Shown: positions 47,877 through 60,800, numbered from the stretch's first letter. The stretch: DNA of 64,000 bases from Colius striatus (GCF_028858725.1 NC_084765.1:12621001-12685000), one strand, 5' to 3'. Made by a program: numbers and translations. The notes: generated by a model not told the origin, from the letters alone.

Positions 47877-50800
47877 CTGGATTGAAAAGGTTTTGGAAAG
47901 ACTTAAAATGTGTTTAATTACATTTTCATTCTTATTATGAACATCAATGGTCCCGTCCATGTTCTAAGAGCAGTTGTATGAATTTGGTGGTAATATTCTG
48001 TAAGAGAGGACAGATGACAATTCACAGCAAGGAACAGACTTTAGACAATTTATTCCTCCCACTACACAAATGCCATTGCCACAGTCAAATTTCTTTAGAT
48101 AACCTATTAGCTGCTTTTGTTTTGAAATCCCAATCTAGACAGATATTTTTAAAAACTGATACTATGAATTTCAGCCTTTCTCCCCTACTATTTTCTTAAT
48201 TACATCTCCTGTCAGTGATTATTACCTGTTACAGTAACTTAGTAAGTAGAAAGATTTGAAACAGGTCTGAACAATGCCTCTAAATATTAGTTCCCAATCC
48301 ATGTATAATAGTTACAGGGAGTAAATGTTGTGAAAGACACAGATGAATGGATCTGGAACTGGTAAGGTCAAACAGGCAAAAAGAAATGTATTAGAATATG
48401 CAATATAGATGGGCTTTAACAAATCTAACTTTGGCCACTTAGATGTTGTGGATCAATTCCAAGGGAATTGTCTCCTATTTTTGGAGAAAGAGTATCTCAG
48501 ATAAATAAACTAAGTCACCCTCTCTACAAGGCTGACTTTCTATGGACTGCAGAGGAAGCCGTGGCAGTTAGCTTATATGGAACCCCTAATTTTTTTTGGC
48601 TGATATTCATATGTATAGTAAATTCTCCACTCTTATAGGCATTACAAGACAAATCCATAATGATTTAGGTCTGCCAGGATATTTCTTCAGGACAGAAAGC
48701 AGTGCAAAATGCTGACATCCAAGCTAGCTGTGAATAAAATCTGCAATTTCTGGTGCTGATCCAAGTGCTGAAATTTGAAAGCTGGTTGTGTAATCACTAG
48801 TATGTAATGACTTTAGCAGCAAATTACTATTAATTGTGAAATAAATACCATTTATTGTACTGCAATGACTTAAAATACATTCACTCCTCAGATATTGTGC
48901 TGGCTTTTGTGTTAGTTTATATATAATAATGAGCTCATCTATATAAAAGATGTTATGCCGACTTGTCCGGAGTGCGTTGTATTGAATATCTGTAAAAGAA
49001 CTGTTTCATAAGAACTGTGAATATTTTATCTCATTCTGTCCATTCCTGATTGATTGCCACCACTTATATGTTATACATCTCTAGGTTTATGAAAAGGAAC
49101 AATGGAAGGAATCACTCTTACCTAGTGAAAAAGGAACAAATGCATCTTTCTTGACAAACTGCCCGCTACTGTCCAAAAACCTCTCAGGAAAAAACACTTC
49201 TGGATTGCTCCAGTATTTTTCATCAAAATGAACAGAGTAGAGGTTTGTAATGACTGTAGTGCCTTCAGGAATAGAATAACCACGCACGACAGTATCCTTG
49301 GAAGTTGCGTGAAAAATACCCAGTGGGACTATATTACAGAACCTTAGAACTTCATGTAGAACAGCCTCTGTGTATGGCATTTTGCACTTCTCTTCTAAGA
49401 CAGGCATTTTGTTTGGGCCGATGACTAAATCAATTTCTTTTTGAACTTGTCCTGTTAAGAACAGGAATAAAAGCTGATGTTTATTGTGTAATATCCTTTC
49501 CTTTTTAATTCAAGCTGTAAAATACATACTTTTAAAAGGATTCTGAAACATGAAATACATAAAACACAGTAACTTATAAGCTTTTAAATTCAGACTCTGT
49601 ATTCTTAACTTTCTATTGTCTAGTGCTATAACATTTACGAATTGTCACAATGTAAAATCATTCACTCTTAAAATATCTGATACAACACAGTAAGAGTTAA
49701 GAGAGACAGGAGTCTAAATGTAACTGGAGAGGAATAAATTCAGTCACTGGGGTTTTTTAAGCTATTTTAAAAATTTAGTTCACAGTTTATTTAAATGATT
49801 CAAACTACCTCTTCCTTTTCCTGATACACTTTCTTTGGTGAAACTCTCAAACACCTCCTAACTAAAACAAAGCTGGACTTTTACAATTCAGATGAAAAAA
49901 TGTAAAATTATGAGCAATAGCAGGAAAGCTCTACCAGAGTCACCATCTTTTTCATCCTGAAGTGACAATAATTCACTTCAAATAGAGGTGAAAAGCAGCT
50001 TAGTGCAAGAACATCCTTTGATGTAGTGGTATATCAGCGTATATTGCAGTACTTGGACAAAGAAAGTCTAAATAATGAAAGATAACAGTAATTTTTGGTT
50101 CTAACTAGATGAACTGATTTTGAACACCAATTGTATTGGAAGATCTGAGATCAAAAGATTATTTTAAGCTAGTGGATCTCTACAAAATTGGTCAATACAT
50201 AGGAGAGACAAAACTAGAAAGTTTTCTTTATTCAAAACCAGATCTTGGTCAGCTCTTAACAGAGAAAGGAATAAGGATGTTCTGGTTTTCAGATGTGAAT
50301 ATTGTTAATCAGATATGACAGACTAACCAGAAACTTTGATTTAAGTGAGACCTATTTGCATTTGGGCTTTTTACATAATGTAAGGCATAATATATCCTAT
50401 TGACTAATTATAACATTTAATGCATTTTCAATTCAAATACAGACAAAGTATGTATGCAACCTAAAATATAAGTACCTATAAAATCAGATTCTGCTTTTTT
50501 CATTTCGTTGAACGTGGAGTTTTTTGGTAGATTTTCTTGCTATACTGTGTGAAGTATACACATGAATCACTGGAAGTCAGAAGCATAAAAGTAGTGTTTC
50601 ATTTTTAAAAAAACACTTGTTTTACAACCTCTGAAATGCACTGACTGGTTAAAAACAGCAATCACAGTTTTAAGCTTCCACACAAAAAAAAATTAGCAGT
50701 ACTTTGTGAGCTGAAGCTACACATCTCTCCTAAGCGTGTTCCTCAAAGTTTTTTAAATTAACTCAAATTCTGTTAGATCTTGCCTTTAATCCAAGGCTAG

Positions 50801-53800
50801 AAGGAAGTTCTCCTAATTTTTAGTTTCCTCGTGTATTAATCAACTACCCAAAATAGTCAAGTAAAAGAAAATAAGAAAACATGAGTGAACTTTAGTTCTT
50901 CTTACTTAGAACAGGTATTTTAACCAGCTCGGTGAATATGAGACTTAAACTAATGATAAAAGCAGTAACAAAAGAGCTTTGCCATCAACTTCATTATTAA
51001 ATCTTGATGATTTTCATTGTTTATAGCAAGTTTGGCCTTAATGTAAGTTATCATCCTAATTTAATTTTCCTTTTTTTCCAAGTAAAGCTTGAAAATCTCT
51101 AACTTTAAAACAATAATTGTTTTTTGTCCACCTAATGAAATTAAAATTTATTCTCCTGAGAAAATCAGAAAGTGTACAGTCAGGCACCTGCTACCATAAG
51201 AAGAAAGTATAATCTTCCATACATAAAGCGATCTAATTCCTATGCAGAACTTTGGATCTCAAGAGCCTTATAGCCAAAGGAAGTGTTGTTATCGCATTGT
51301 GAAATGTACGTGGAGTTTTCACCCCACGGTGAAAGTGATGTTAGACCAATATTGTTTGGTCAAAGTATAAGTAGTAACTTTCCAAGTTAACTAGGCTACT
51401 CTAAATACTGAAAATATTGTTGAATTTAGTTGAACTAAGCACTGCTGAGGTTTTGATAGCAAAAGTGGTGGCAGCGAAGCAAGAAACATGACTGTTCACT
51501 TCTAAAATATCAGCTGCTATGTAAAATAACTGGGCTGATATTCAAACATCTATTACTGCTTTACTTCAGAATGACAGTAACACGTCTTTTTATTTTTAAA
51601 TGCTGCTTTTGTTCTTCCAGAAGTATAAACACACATGTTTATAACATGTAAATGTGTTGTGCATAGAGGCAGTTAAGGATAAAAAGAAATCATACTCAAA
51701 CTATTACCAGAACCTGGTTTACATATTTGCTGGTGTTTTTAACATTTCTTATTTAGTTTGGCAATTTCATGCTTAATTACATTATCTGATTATTTATTAG
51801 CTAGTACATCTGCCAAACAATATTATGCATCACAACACTAAACTTAAATATGTTAGACATACTAAAGCTTCATAGAAATTTATTGACAAAATAATACCCT
51901 AAATTTTGTTATCATACTTGACTTTTGATATCTTCTTCTTCTGCATCTAAGATAAGCTTTTCACATCTGCCTGAAGTATATTTGGTAAATGATACAATAG
52001 AACAAAATACACAGACAATTATTATTCATTGCAGCACTTAGAGAAAGCATTTTAAATTTGCAATAAGACGTGAATCAGTTCCCAAAAACGTCAAAGTTCT
52101 TACCTTGAATGTTTGGATAAAGAGCCATAAATAACACTGCCCATCTTAAAACATTTGTTGTGGTTTCTGTCCCAGCTATGATGAGTTCTCCAACAGAGAA
52201 AATTAAGTTTTCTCTTGAATATGTAGATTCTGGATCATTTTCATTGCAATCCATCTCATCTAAATATGCATCTACAAAATGTCGAGGTGCCTGAGGCTTC
52301 CTGTTTTCAGAGACACGTTCAATGAGCTCATGAAGAAAGTCATAGACTTCTGCTGCATTTCTAAACAGCTGCTGGTGTTTCCCAAATGGCAAGATACCAA
52401 TCCAAGGAAAAGCATTATATAAAAATACAGAAGCACTAGCAGCTAATTCAATGTTTTCACTAAAAATCTCAATCATGTGCTGAAATTCAGTATCTTCGTA
52501 TGTAAAACGTTCTCCAAAAATAATCAAATTAGTAATGTTTGACACAGCATTTGTTATCAAGTGCTTAAGATCAAATGGTCTGCCTTTATATGTATCAATG
52601 GCATCAAGAAAAAACATAGATTCTTCTGAAATTTTGTGTTCAAAGGACCTTTGACCATATCCAAAAAGTCGAAAGGTATTTACAGCTAATTTGCGATGTT
52701 CTGTCCATCCTCTGCCATATTTACTGTTCAGTAAGCCTGAAAAAATATTTTGACACAGCATTTTATCCAACGCTTTATTTTTCCCCCATAAGATAATTGA
52801 GTTATTTAACAAGACAGAAATCTAGACAAAAAAGTTACACACATCTTTCTATGCAACACAGGTCAATAGCGACAATCCTTTACAAACAGTATCTTTAAAG
52901 AAGCATCAAGTATTTTGAAGCATCAAGTATATGAAAGAAGATAAAGAAGTAGAAGCAGTGGATAAAGTGAATGTTTCATGTGATCTCAAACCCATCTATT
53001 GGACAAACCCTGTATTTTTTATATAAAATAGATTAGCACTTACCTCCCATGTTTGTCAGCTTCTTAAACAAGGGAAGAGATGGTCTATCTGCAAAAATTT
53101 CGCTTTGATGAACAAGGCATTCTTTTACTGCATCGTAGCCATTCAGTACAATAGCAGATATACCTCCAAGATCAAGACTGAAGATCTTTGTGGGGAGAAA
53201 AAAAACAATTACAATTGTAAAATGCTGTAATAACCAAATCTTTAGAACAAATAATAAAAATGAGTAATTAAAAACATCACTGTAAAATGCAGACTTGAAT
53301 ACGGCACACAGAGGTGACGCAGCTGTGGAATTACACAGTAGAGTCTGTGTGAGATAACTTACTCTGTCAAAATATTAAGCAAATTAGCCCATGCTACATT
53401 CTGTGCTTTGCTGAGTAGTTCTCCAAAGTAAGGATGGAGGATGCTTTCACATAGTCATTAAAAATATGTGAATTTGGTACGACAATGCATATTTTGCAGA
53501 AAAAAATGCACTGTTCCCTAACATTACTAGATACAAGTAGCTATAATGTAACATAATCTGGACTTTAATAAATCCTTCAACACTGTTTCCCCCAGCTTCC
53601 TCCTGGAGAAACTGGCTGCCCATGGCTTGGATGGACCCACTCCATGATGGGTGAAAAACTGGCTGAGGGCCTAGCCCAGAGAGTTATGGGCAATGGAGTT
53701 AAATCCAGTTGGCGACAGGTCACCAGTGGTCTTCCCCAGGGCTCAAAGTGGAGGCCTGTTCTGTTTGACATCTTTATCAATAACCTGGATGAAGGAATCA

Positions 53801-56800
53801 AGCGCACCCTCAGTAAATTCACAGATGATACAAAGCTGAGCAGGAGTGTAGATGTGCTTAAGAACAGGAAGACTCTGCAAAAGGACCTGGACAGGCTGGA
53901 GTGATGGGCCAAAGCCAAATGTATGAGGTTAAACAAGGCCAAGTGCTCGGTCTTGTACTTGGGCAACAACAACCCCACGCAACACTACAGACTTGGGGCA
54001 GAGTGACTGGAAAGCTGCCCAGAGAAAAAGGACCTGGGGGTATTGGTCAATGGCCATATTAATATAAGCCAGCAGTGTGCCCAGGCGACAAAGAAGGCCA
54101 ATGGCATCCTGGTTCCTATCAGAAATAATGTGACCAGCAGGACCAGAGAAGTAATTGTCCCCTTGTACTTGGCAGTGGTGAGGCCACACGTCGAGTGCTG
54201 GGTTCTGTTCTGGGCCCTTCATTGCAAGAATGACATTGAGGTGCTGGAGCATGTCCAGAGACAGGCAACACAGCTGGGCAAGGGTCTGAAGAACAAGTTG
54301 TATGAGGAGTAGCAGAGAGAGATGAGGGTGTTTTGTCTGGAGAAGTGGAGGCTGAGCGGAGACATGATCACTCTCTATAACTGACAGGAGGCTGTAGTGA
54401 GGTGGAGGTCAGTCTCTTCTCCCAAGAAAGGAGTGATAGAACAAGATGAAATGACCTCAAGTTGTGACTGGAGAGGTTAAGACTGAAGATTAGGAAAAGC
54501 TTTTTCACTTAAAGTATTATTAAACACTGGAACAGGCAGATCAGGTGTGTGGTAGAGTCACCATCCCTGGATACGTTTAAAAGATGTGTAGATCAGGTGC
54601 TTAAAGACATGGTTTATTGGTTGCCTTGGCAATGTTACATTAGTGGTTGAACTCCATCTTAAAGGTCTTTTCCAACTAAGATGATTCTACAAAAACATCA
54701 TTAGATACAAGGTCTAGTTTTTATATAAGGACTAGAACTAAAGTCCATATATTGCCTACTTTCCTAATTTGTGGAGACTATTTCCACAGGCAGGAGGAAA
54801 GTTTTACTACTGTATCTGGTCCTCCTCCCTGTCTGAATAAAGGTAAATTCCAATAGCTTAATGTTTAAGGGCACTATGACCAAAGCTAGGAGTTCATAGC
54901 ACAAAGCCTTCCAGCATGTAACTTAGTAATGGCAGACACTGAAGTGGTGTCAGTCGTGAAAACAACCAAGCTACACTCAGTCCTTTCTACCTTTGATACA
55001 GGACACCAGCTTACTTTACACAGGCTCCCCAAAGAAGGGATAGAAGCAAGAGCCATGATGACAGCATAGCCCAGCTACTCCCATCTCCTGTTTCCTGAAG
55101 TGGTTAGCACTAGATGCTTTGAAGATGCAATACACCCTACAGAAGGTACACACAGGATAAACAAAATTAAAATCTTAACCTAAATTTTGAAATTTAAAAC
55201 CAAGTCTAAACACAAGATTAAAATCCTATATCCCTCTCCATACATAGCATTATAAACCTGTATTTTTACCTATACAAATCTCTACCTTCATCTCAGAGTT
55301 GACTTCCACAATATGAAATAATGTTAGCCTAATTCTACATTCCACGACAGCTAGGTTGTCACTGAAAGGGTTGTAAAGTTCTGGCACTGGCCACTGGATG
55401 GTGGACTCACCATCCTTGGAGGTGTTTAAAAGATGTGTAGATGTGGCACTTGGAGACATGGTTTAGTGGTGAACTTGGCAGCATTATAATGGCTCTTCTT
55501 TTTTTTATGTAAATACACTCCCTATGTATTTCTGAAAACCATTTATGAATTGTGTGTAATTTGATCATTGCTTATCTTTCTTTTTGTATCATTCCTAATA
55601 AAAAAAACCCGAAATCCTTTCATTGTATTTTTCCAGAGGCCCCCAAACCCTGCTGATATGCTGTCATTAAGTTCCCTCAATTTCTGCAGGATCCTTTCTG
55701 ACAGCAGGTGACTGAACTACACACACTGTTCCAGGCAAGTGGAAAGGCTAGTTTATTTGATGATAAATTTATTTCCTATTTTCATTCAGTGTGTCCTGGT
55801 ATTTTTCTTGACACACATTTGCTTTTATTCCATTGCCAAAATGAATGAAACGAAAGATCATCCTATCCTTTTGGTTCTGCAATTTAGCATGCTTTTAATG
55901 TGTGCACTTTGCTTCACTTCTCATTTATGGTAAGACTGTGACTTTGTTTCTACTGTAGGTTTCAGAAAGGATCTGGAGAAAAGCTTTAGATGAAAAGTTC
56001 TAGCAACAGTTTCATTTGCTTATTAGGAGTGTGCTATTTAACACTTCTAGCAGTTTGATGGTTGTGATTTTCTAGGCAAACCATCATTTGTTGGACACAA
56101 AACTCAGTCCTCCACAGACCTGTAGTGACAGCCCTGTTAAGTAAAACAATAGAGGTGTTTTTAAGTAGTCTGGAGATGTCCAGGCACACGATGGGCTGGC
56201 CAGGGCTGCCCAAACCTACATGTATGTGTGTTTCTGTATGTGTACGTATAGACTTTTAATAACTGATAGATCTAGTTTGGGTTTAACTCTTAGGAAGCTC
56301 CTAAGAATACACTGGCTGCTTGAAACTGGCTGATTAAAAAAACCAAACACCTGATATATACGAAAGTATGAAACAAATGAAAAATCCATTCTTACGTAGT
56401 TATACTAATTGACTGTAAGGGTTCCAAATAGCCCATCGAATGTACTTTGAAACAGCCTGGTTTCCGTTAAAACCAAGTGCCTGCTCTTTGGTTGTTGTTT
56501 TGTTAATTTCAAGCCCTTCTGGAGTTTCCAAGACTCGTGGATATGAAACAGGCAAGTCACTTTTGTTTGCAGCAGGACACCAGTTTAAGCATTGTACCAA
56601 AACAAACCAAACCGAAAGCACGGCTGTGTCCGCGGACCGCCCCCGTCCCTGCCCGCCCGGGAGGTGACAACCTCCGCTCCCCCGCCGCTGCCCCGGCTCC
56701 CGCGGAAGGGCCGCCCGCGGCACCGGTCCCGGCAGCGCCCTGTGCTGCGGGTCCCTTCCCGCTCCCGTTAGCCGCCGGGAGCCCCGCCCCCGGTGCCGCT

Positions 56801-57256
56801 GCCTGCTCCCCGGCGCGGCCGCCCCGCAGTGCCGCGCGCTCCCCGGCCCCGACAGCCACGCCGGGCCGGGGCCGTGCGGCGGGGCAGCTGCCCCGGCCGG
56901 ACGCGCGGAGCCGCCGGTGCGTGTGCCGCGGCAGCGCCGCGACGGGGGCAGCTCGCTCGGCCGCCGCCCGCCCCGGCCCGGGGTCCCCGAGGAGGCGTCG
57001 GACGCCGGCGACGCGGCGGTACCTGCCCGTGGATCTGGCTCTGCCGCCGCATGTAGACGTGCGGCTGCTCCGCGCCCAGGGCGTGGATGTTACCGATGAG
57101 GGGCAGCCCCGCCGGGCCGGGCGGGAAGCCGGGCGGCCGCCGCTGCTTCAGCAGCTGCCGCACCACCGCCGCCAGCAGCAGCAGCAGGAGGCACAACAGG
57201 CAGAGGACGAGGCAGGTCCCGCCGGCCGCCGCGCTCGGGGGCCCCGCCGGCCCCAT
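47701..57256 (-). CDS. CYP2R1: Vitamin D 25-hydroxylase, cytochrome P450 2R1 (complete, 5 exons)
   Basis: CYP2R1 is the ER-bound P450 that adds the 25-hydroxyl group to vitamin D2 and D3, making the circulating 25-hydroxyvitamin D. Five exons (234, 142, 633, 330 and 176 bp) join to 504 codons plus TGA, close to the 501 aa of the human enzyme. Visible features are an N-terminal signal anchor (residues about 13-28) followed by a basic stretch and the PPGFPPGP hinge; the I-helix oxygen-binding AGTETT (313-318); the K-helix ExxR (E370-R373); PERF (425-428); and the heme loop FSLGRRHCLG with Cys451. Leu102 corresponds to human Leu99, the site of a rickets mutation, and is intact. The start at 57256 has a strong context (GCGATGG) and aligns with the mammalian N-terminus. 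No break is seen. Confidence 0.97.
49122..49451 (-). CDS. CYP2R1: CYP2R1 exon 4
   Basis: This 330-bp exon encodes [39 protein letters not shown] with the K-helix Exx[15 protein letters not shown] and [13 protein letters not shown], ending FVPFSL before the heme loop. Acceptor TTAACAG|GA, donor G|GTAAGA. Confidence 0.97.
52104..52736 (-). CDS. CYP2R1: CYP2R1 exon 3
   Basis: This 633-bp exon encodes [20 protein letters not shown] through [40 protein letters not shown] and the I-helix [14 protein letters not shown], ending LYPNIQ. It includes most substrate-recognition segments. The acceptor has a T-rich tract with CAG; the donor is G|GTAAGA. Confidence 0.97.
53044..53185 (-). CDS. CYP2R1: CYP2R1 exon 2
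   Basis: This 142-bp exon encodes [35 protein letters not shown] and [11 protein letters not shown]. The acceptor is CAAAG|ATC and the donor is G|GTAAGT. It contains Leu102, equivalent to human Leu99. It ends one base into a Gly codon. Confidence 0.96.
53558..54690 (+). mobile_element. CR1 LINE, long 3' copy with decayed reverse-transcriptase end
   Basis: About 1.13 kb of CR1 lies in CYP2R1 intron 1, antisense to that gene. It carries the C-terminal reverse-transcriptase region in broken frames: [20 protein letters not shown] near 53730, [12 protein letters not shown] near 53820, and [17 protein letters not shown] to VRPHVE near 54060-54190. The 3' UTR follows and ends AAGGTCTTTTCCAACTAAG ATGATTCTAC. 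Stops (TGA in the 53900 region) and frameshifts mean it is dead. It is a different CR1 subfamily from the copies at 368 and 20622. Confidence 0.9.
55361..55490 (+). mobile_element. CR1 LINE fragment in CYP2R1 intron 1
   Basis: About 130 bp match the CR1 3' region: CACTGAAAGGGTTGTAAAG, GACTCACCATCCTTGGAGGT, TTTAAAAGATGTGTAGATGT and GGAGACATGGTTTAGTGGTG. It lacks both the reverse-transcriptase part and the terminal ATTCTATGA tail. It is the same subfamily and orientation as the copy 670 bp to its left. Confidence 0.8.
57023..57256 (-). CDS. CYP2R1: CYP2R1 exon 1
   Basis: This 234-bp GC-rich exon encodes residues 1-78: [13 protein letters not shown], a Leu/Cys-rich membrane anchor, [29 protein letters not shown] and [13 protein letters not shown]. 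Its donor is CAG|GTACCG. It lies wholly within the CpG island. The frame stays open upstream for 70 codons, but that part is promoter-like sequence. Confidence 0.95.
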
Positions 57257-57298
57257 CGCCCCGCGCCGCTTCCTCCTGCCCCGCCGTCCCGCCGCCCC

Positions 57299-57333
57299 AT
57301 TGGGCGGTGGCAGCCCCGCGCCGCGCTCATTGG
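57299..57333 (-). promoter_or_regulatory. CYP2R1: Paired CCAAT boxes upstream of CYP2R1
   Basis: Two CCAAT pentamers on the minus strand (57333-57329 and 57303-57299) lie 30 bases apart and 43-77 bases before the start codon, with a GC box (GGGCGG on the plus strand, 57302-57307) beside the nearer one. Spacing near three helical turns is common for NF-Y pairs. This is motif evidence; the 5' UTR would be short if both are core promoter elements. Confidence 0.5.
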
Positions 57334-57899
57334 CCCGCGGCGGCCCCGCCCCTCGCGTCAGGCAGGGCCGGGCCGCTGCTGCGGTTCCGCGTGGCGCGGG
57401 AGGGAGTTGCGGCGGCTGTGCCGTGGGCGGGAGCGCGCCCTGATGGCGCGACCGGACCCTGGGCACTGAGAGCTGTAACGAGCAGCTATTGCATCCTTGT
57501 TAAGCCGCTGTGAAGGCGAAACTCCACAGTGTCTTTGGCAGAGCCTCCTCGGGTCACGGGAGCCCCCAGCCAGTAAATCTCGCCGTGTTTCCCTCTTTGC
57601 CCTTTCCACCCGCAACACGGGGAACCTGCGCATCTGCCGTCCCCGCTGGTAGCGGCGCAGGCGGCAGCTTCCCCCGTGCCAGTACCTCCCGGCTGCGCAC
57701 AGAGCGTCCTCGGGCCATCCGGGCCGGCTGACGGCAGCGCCGTCCGGGCCTCCCTTCCCCTCCCTGCGCTCCCCGGCAGCTGGCTGCAGGAGGAAACGTC
57801 CCTGACTCCTGTGACCAGGCGGCGAGGAAGTCACATACATAATACGTACGGGCTATTGTTCCTCGGCGGGATGATACCTCAGGAAAAGAGGGATCGAGT

Positions 57900-60800
57900 T
57901 ACTGAAGAGACCAAGATCATTCACTGGGGTGCCAAGGAAAAAGTGCTGCTACGCAGGGTGCCATCCTGACAGAGCGCTTTACAAAGTTTTACAAAGATTT
58001 ATTTCCACTCGCACCGCTTTTACTATCCCGTTACTGCTGTTTTACACGCTATTTCAGGCATAACAGAAGCATCCCCGCCCTGCTAAAATTTCTATTCGAT
58101 GTGTTTCCACCTTTAGATTTCTTTTTTTGAGTTCAACTTAATATCTCTACATACATTCATAAGAACATTGATAAAATCTAAACTGTTAAAGAGTTTATGC
58201 TGATGAAGTCCATTAATAGCTTGACTGATAAAAATGCACTACTTCATAATCTAACCATTGAATGCTCCTCCTTTATGTTCCTATGACGGAGCGTTCTGCT
58301 TCAAATGTCACCATAGTGACCTCTGAGTACATGGCAGCAAAGCTGAGGAGGGCCACAGAAGGCAAGTGGTCAAGGACTCAGAGCAAAGGCTATCTCTTTG
58401 GGAGTGCAGAGGTGAGAGCTGTGGGTACAGCAGGGGAACAAGGAGGGGAGCTGGGAAGGGACAAAGTGTGACTGTTTGGCTGGCAGTCTGGCTGCAGGGC
58501 ATCTACCAGGCTTTGAGGCAATTGAACTGGCTATCTGGGTGCTTGCTGAATAGAACATGAGTCTATGAACTGTAAAAAGAGAAAAGAATTCAAAGAGTGT
58601 ACTTGCTCATGTTTGCCCAGGGTGGGCAGATTGAGAAGGAAAGGAAAATGCCACATGTACGTTACAGAACAAGACACTGGTAATTTTTGCTGAAGGCAAG
58701 TGCAACACTGCTGACTCAGTTTTCTCAGTGGGAGTTGCTGACATACACTGAAGGCTGGTTGGGCTGGTTGCGCTGGACCAGGTCTGTGCCAGTTTCCAGG
58801 GATCAATACAGTGAGAGACCCTGATTTTCAGGTGATCTTCATGCAACAAGCAGTCAGGGGCGTTTTTTTTGTCTTGCATCTTCCTTTGTCTTAGCTACAA
58901 AATGCCTGTAGAACGTGGGTCAATGTCAGTGTCCGATATCAAAATCATACCCAGTTTGTCAGAATACAAAAAAGCGACTTGAGCACTGCCAGATGTTTAT
59001 TTTTTTTAATTCTTCTTACAAGTTATTTCTTCACTCTTTATTTCAGTATGATACTGCATGGTGTCTTAACTGAGTTACTTGGGTAATATTTGCAAAACAT
59101 GTCAATATTTCAATAACAGTGCCTTAAGTTTTCTTACCAGATGGCATGAGATTCAGGACCTCAGCTTGGCTCCAGACAGAGTCAGAATGAGGAGAAATGG
59201 CTGAGGACTAAAACTAGACATGCAACGTGCTTAAGCAGTTGTGCTGAAGCATGCAAACTCAAAATAGACAGATTTGAACCTAATTACTTACATGCATTTA
59301 AACAAAGGGGTCTTGAAACACTTTAGCTCATCCTATTCAGGTGAATGGAGGTACACAGGCTGACTGGTCAGAAAACACTTTGAAAAAGCATGAGAAAGAC
59401 TAATTCACTTTCTTCAAAAAATTACACTGAATTAACTTGCAAGATGAAATGACTGTTGATGTTAGTGGGAATGGAAACATTAATATGCCAGATAGATCAC
59501 ACAATTGGATGGTGGATGGTATGGTGTATGTATATATGGTTATCAGTTAGAAGGATGTAGACTATTTGTGTCTTTAGAAAAAAAAAAGAGGTTGGTACTC
59601 TTCTTCCCTCATCCTCTCCTCGATAAGGTGATAGTTGAATGGTTCTCAAAGTGTCTTAAGAAATCACAGGAAGAGGGACTATCACTTTGATTTTTACTGC
59701 TTATCTTCAATATTCTGTTATTTAAGTGTGTAATACTTTATGTGCACCCAAAGTTTAAGATGATCATGATTTCCACTGCTTCTGAGTCAGAAAAGAAAGG
59801 AAAGCTGATTGACGGTTTTGGCAGCAAGCATTTTGAAGGGGAAAAACAGGAAAACACCCAAGATAGAACAGACCCAAGAGGAAAAGTCCAAACCTTTAGC
59901 TAAAAAGGAAGGAATATACTTGTATGAGGAAGAAAAAAGCAAATAAGTTTTCACAATTATCTTCAAGCATGGGAGAGAACAGTCAAAACTGATCTTACGT
60001 AGTGTTTGAGGCTTGGTGATGCAGAAGAGATGGTGTTGTTACTCAGTGTAACAGAAGAAAAGAAGCCGAAGAGCATGATTGCAGAACATTAAAATATTTT
60101 TTGGTCAAGCCAAATGCAAAAAGATGGTGAATCAGCCAAGATTAAAGATCTGAGACCTTTAAAGAGGATGCATGATTAAATGGAGATAAAAACTGACTAG
60201 CATGGATAAATATGACTGCAAGTTGTCAAGAATGATCAATAAACTCTTGTGGGCAGATGAAATCACCAAAGAATGCAGGTTTAGGGGTGGAAGGCTCCAA
60301 TGACTCTCCAAGGGCAGGGTTCTTTGCCAGTTTCTGAATGATCCTTTTCTCTTTTTCTTTCATTCCTTCAGAAGTGTGGGGGCAGATTGTGCTGAATTGC
60401 GTCTTTGGGAAAGTTTTACTCAATCATAGGTGATCAAATGAGCAAACTCATAGGCTGAGTAAGGTTTTTTGAGTTCAATTATAAATAAAGTATGAGTAAA
60501 GAAATCCATTAAAGCACGTATCTTTATTCTAAAGCATCCTGTTCATCATGATTTACAATTACTTTGCATTAAATTTTGTAAGGAGAAGTTGGAGACAATC
60601 AAGTAACAGGAAACGATTGTGTTCCTGCCCTCTCAAGAAAAGCAGAAAACAGCTCTTTGGCAGGGAGTGGCTACACATACAGATACTTAGCTTTGACTTT
60701 TAAAGACATATACTGACAGATGTGGCTGTTCTTTTAGTAACAATATTAAGATAATGATGGTAACTATTACACTGTTGGGATAAAAATTAAGTAGTTTCCA

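Larger units (their letters stand above)
47877..57022 (-). other. CYP2R1: CYP2R1 introns 1-4
   Basis: Introns in transcript order span 53186-57022 (3837 bp), 52737-53043 (307 bp), 49452-52103 (2652 bp) and 47877-49121 (1245 bp). All have GT-AG ends. Intron 1 begins in the CpG island and holds two CR1 copies. The rest is AT-rich with no recognised element. Confidence 0.85.
56620..57800. promoter_or_regulatory. CYP2R1: CpG island over CYP2R1 exon 1 and promoter
   Basis: An abrupt shift to very GC- and CpG-rich sequence covers exon 1, the start of intron 1 and about 550 bases upstream. This marks the CYP2R1 promoter. Many long overlapping open frames here on both strands (for example 56537-57469) result from the lack of stop codons in GC-rich DNA. 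The transcription start cannot be fixed. Confidence 0.85.

Noticed and set aside
53644..54312. Open frames that look like reverse-transcriptase protein
   Set aside because: They are broken parts of a dead CR1 LINE, not a host gene.
56768..57022. Continuation of the CYP2R1 exon 1 frame past its donor
   Set aside because: The P450 similarity stops exactly at CAG|GTACCG and resumes at exon 2 (IFSLDLGG), so this is intron.
57257..57466. In-frame 70-codon N-terminal extension of CYP2R1
   Set aside because: It spans CCAAT and GC boxes, is Pro/Arg/Gly-rich, and precedes a Met in strong context that aligns with the known P450 N-terminal signal anchor.
56537..57469. Long open frame of 310 codons on the + strand, with several other long frames on both strands nearby
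   Set aside because: It lies antisense to CYP2R1 exon 1 in a CpG island. Stop codons are rare in such GC-rich DNA, and the Arg/Pro/Ala-rich translation matches no family.
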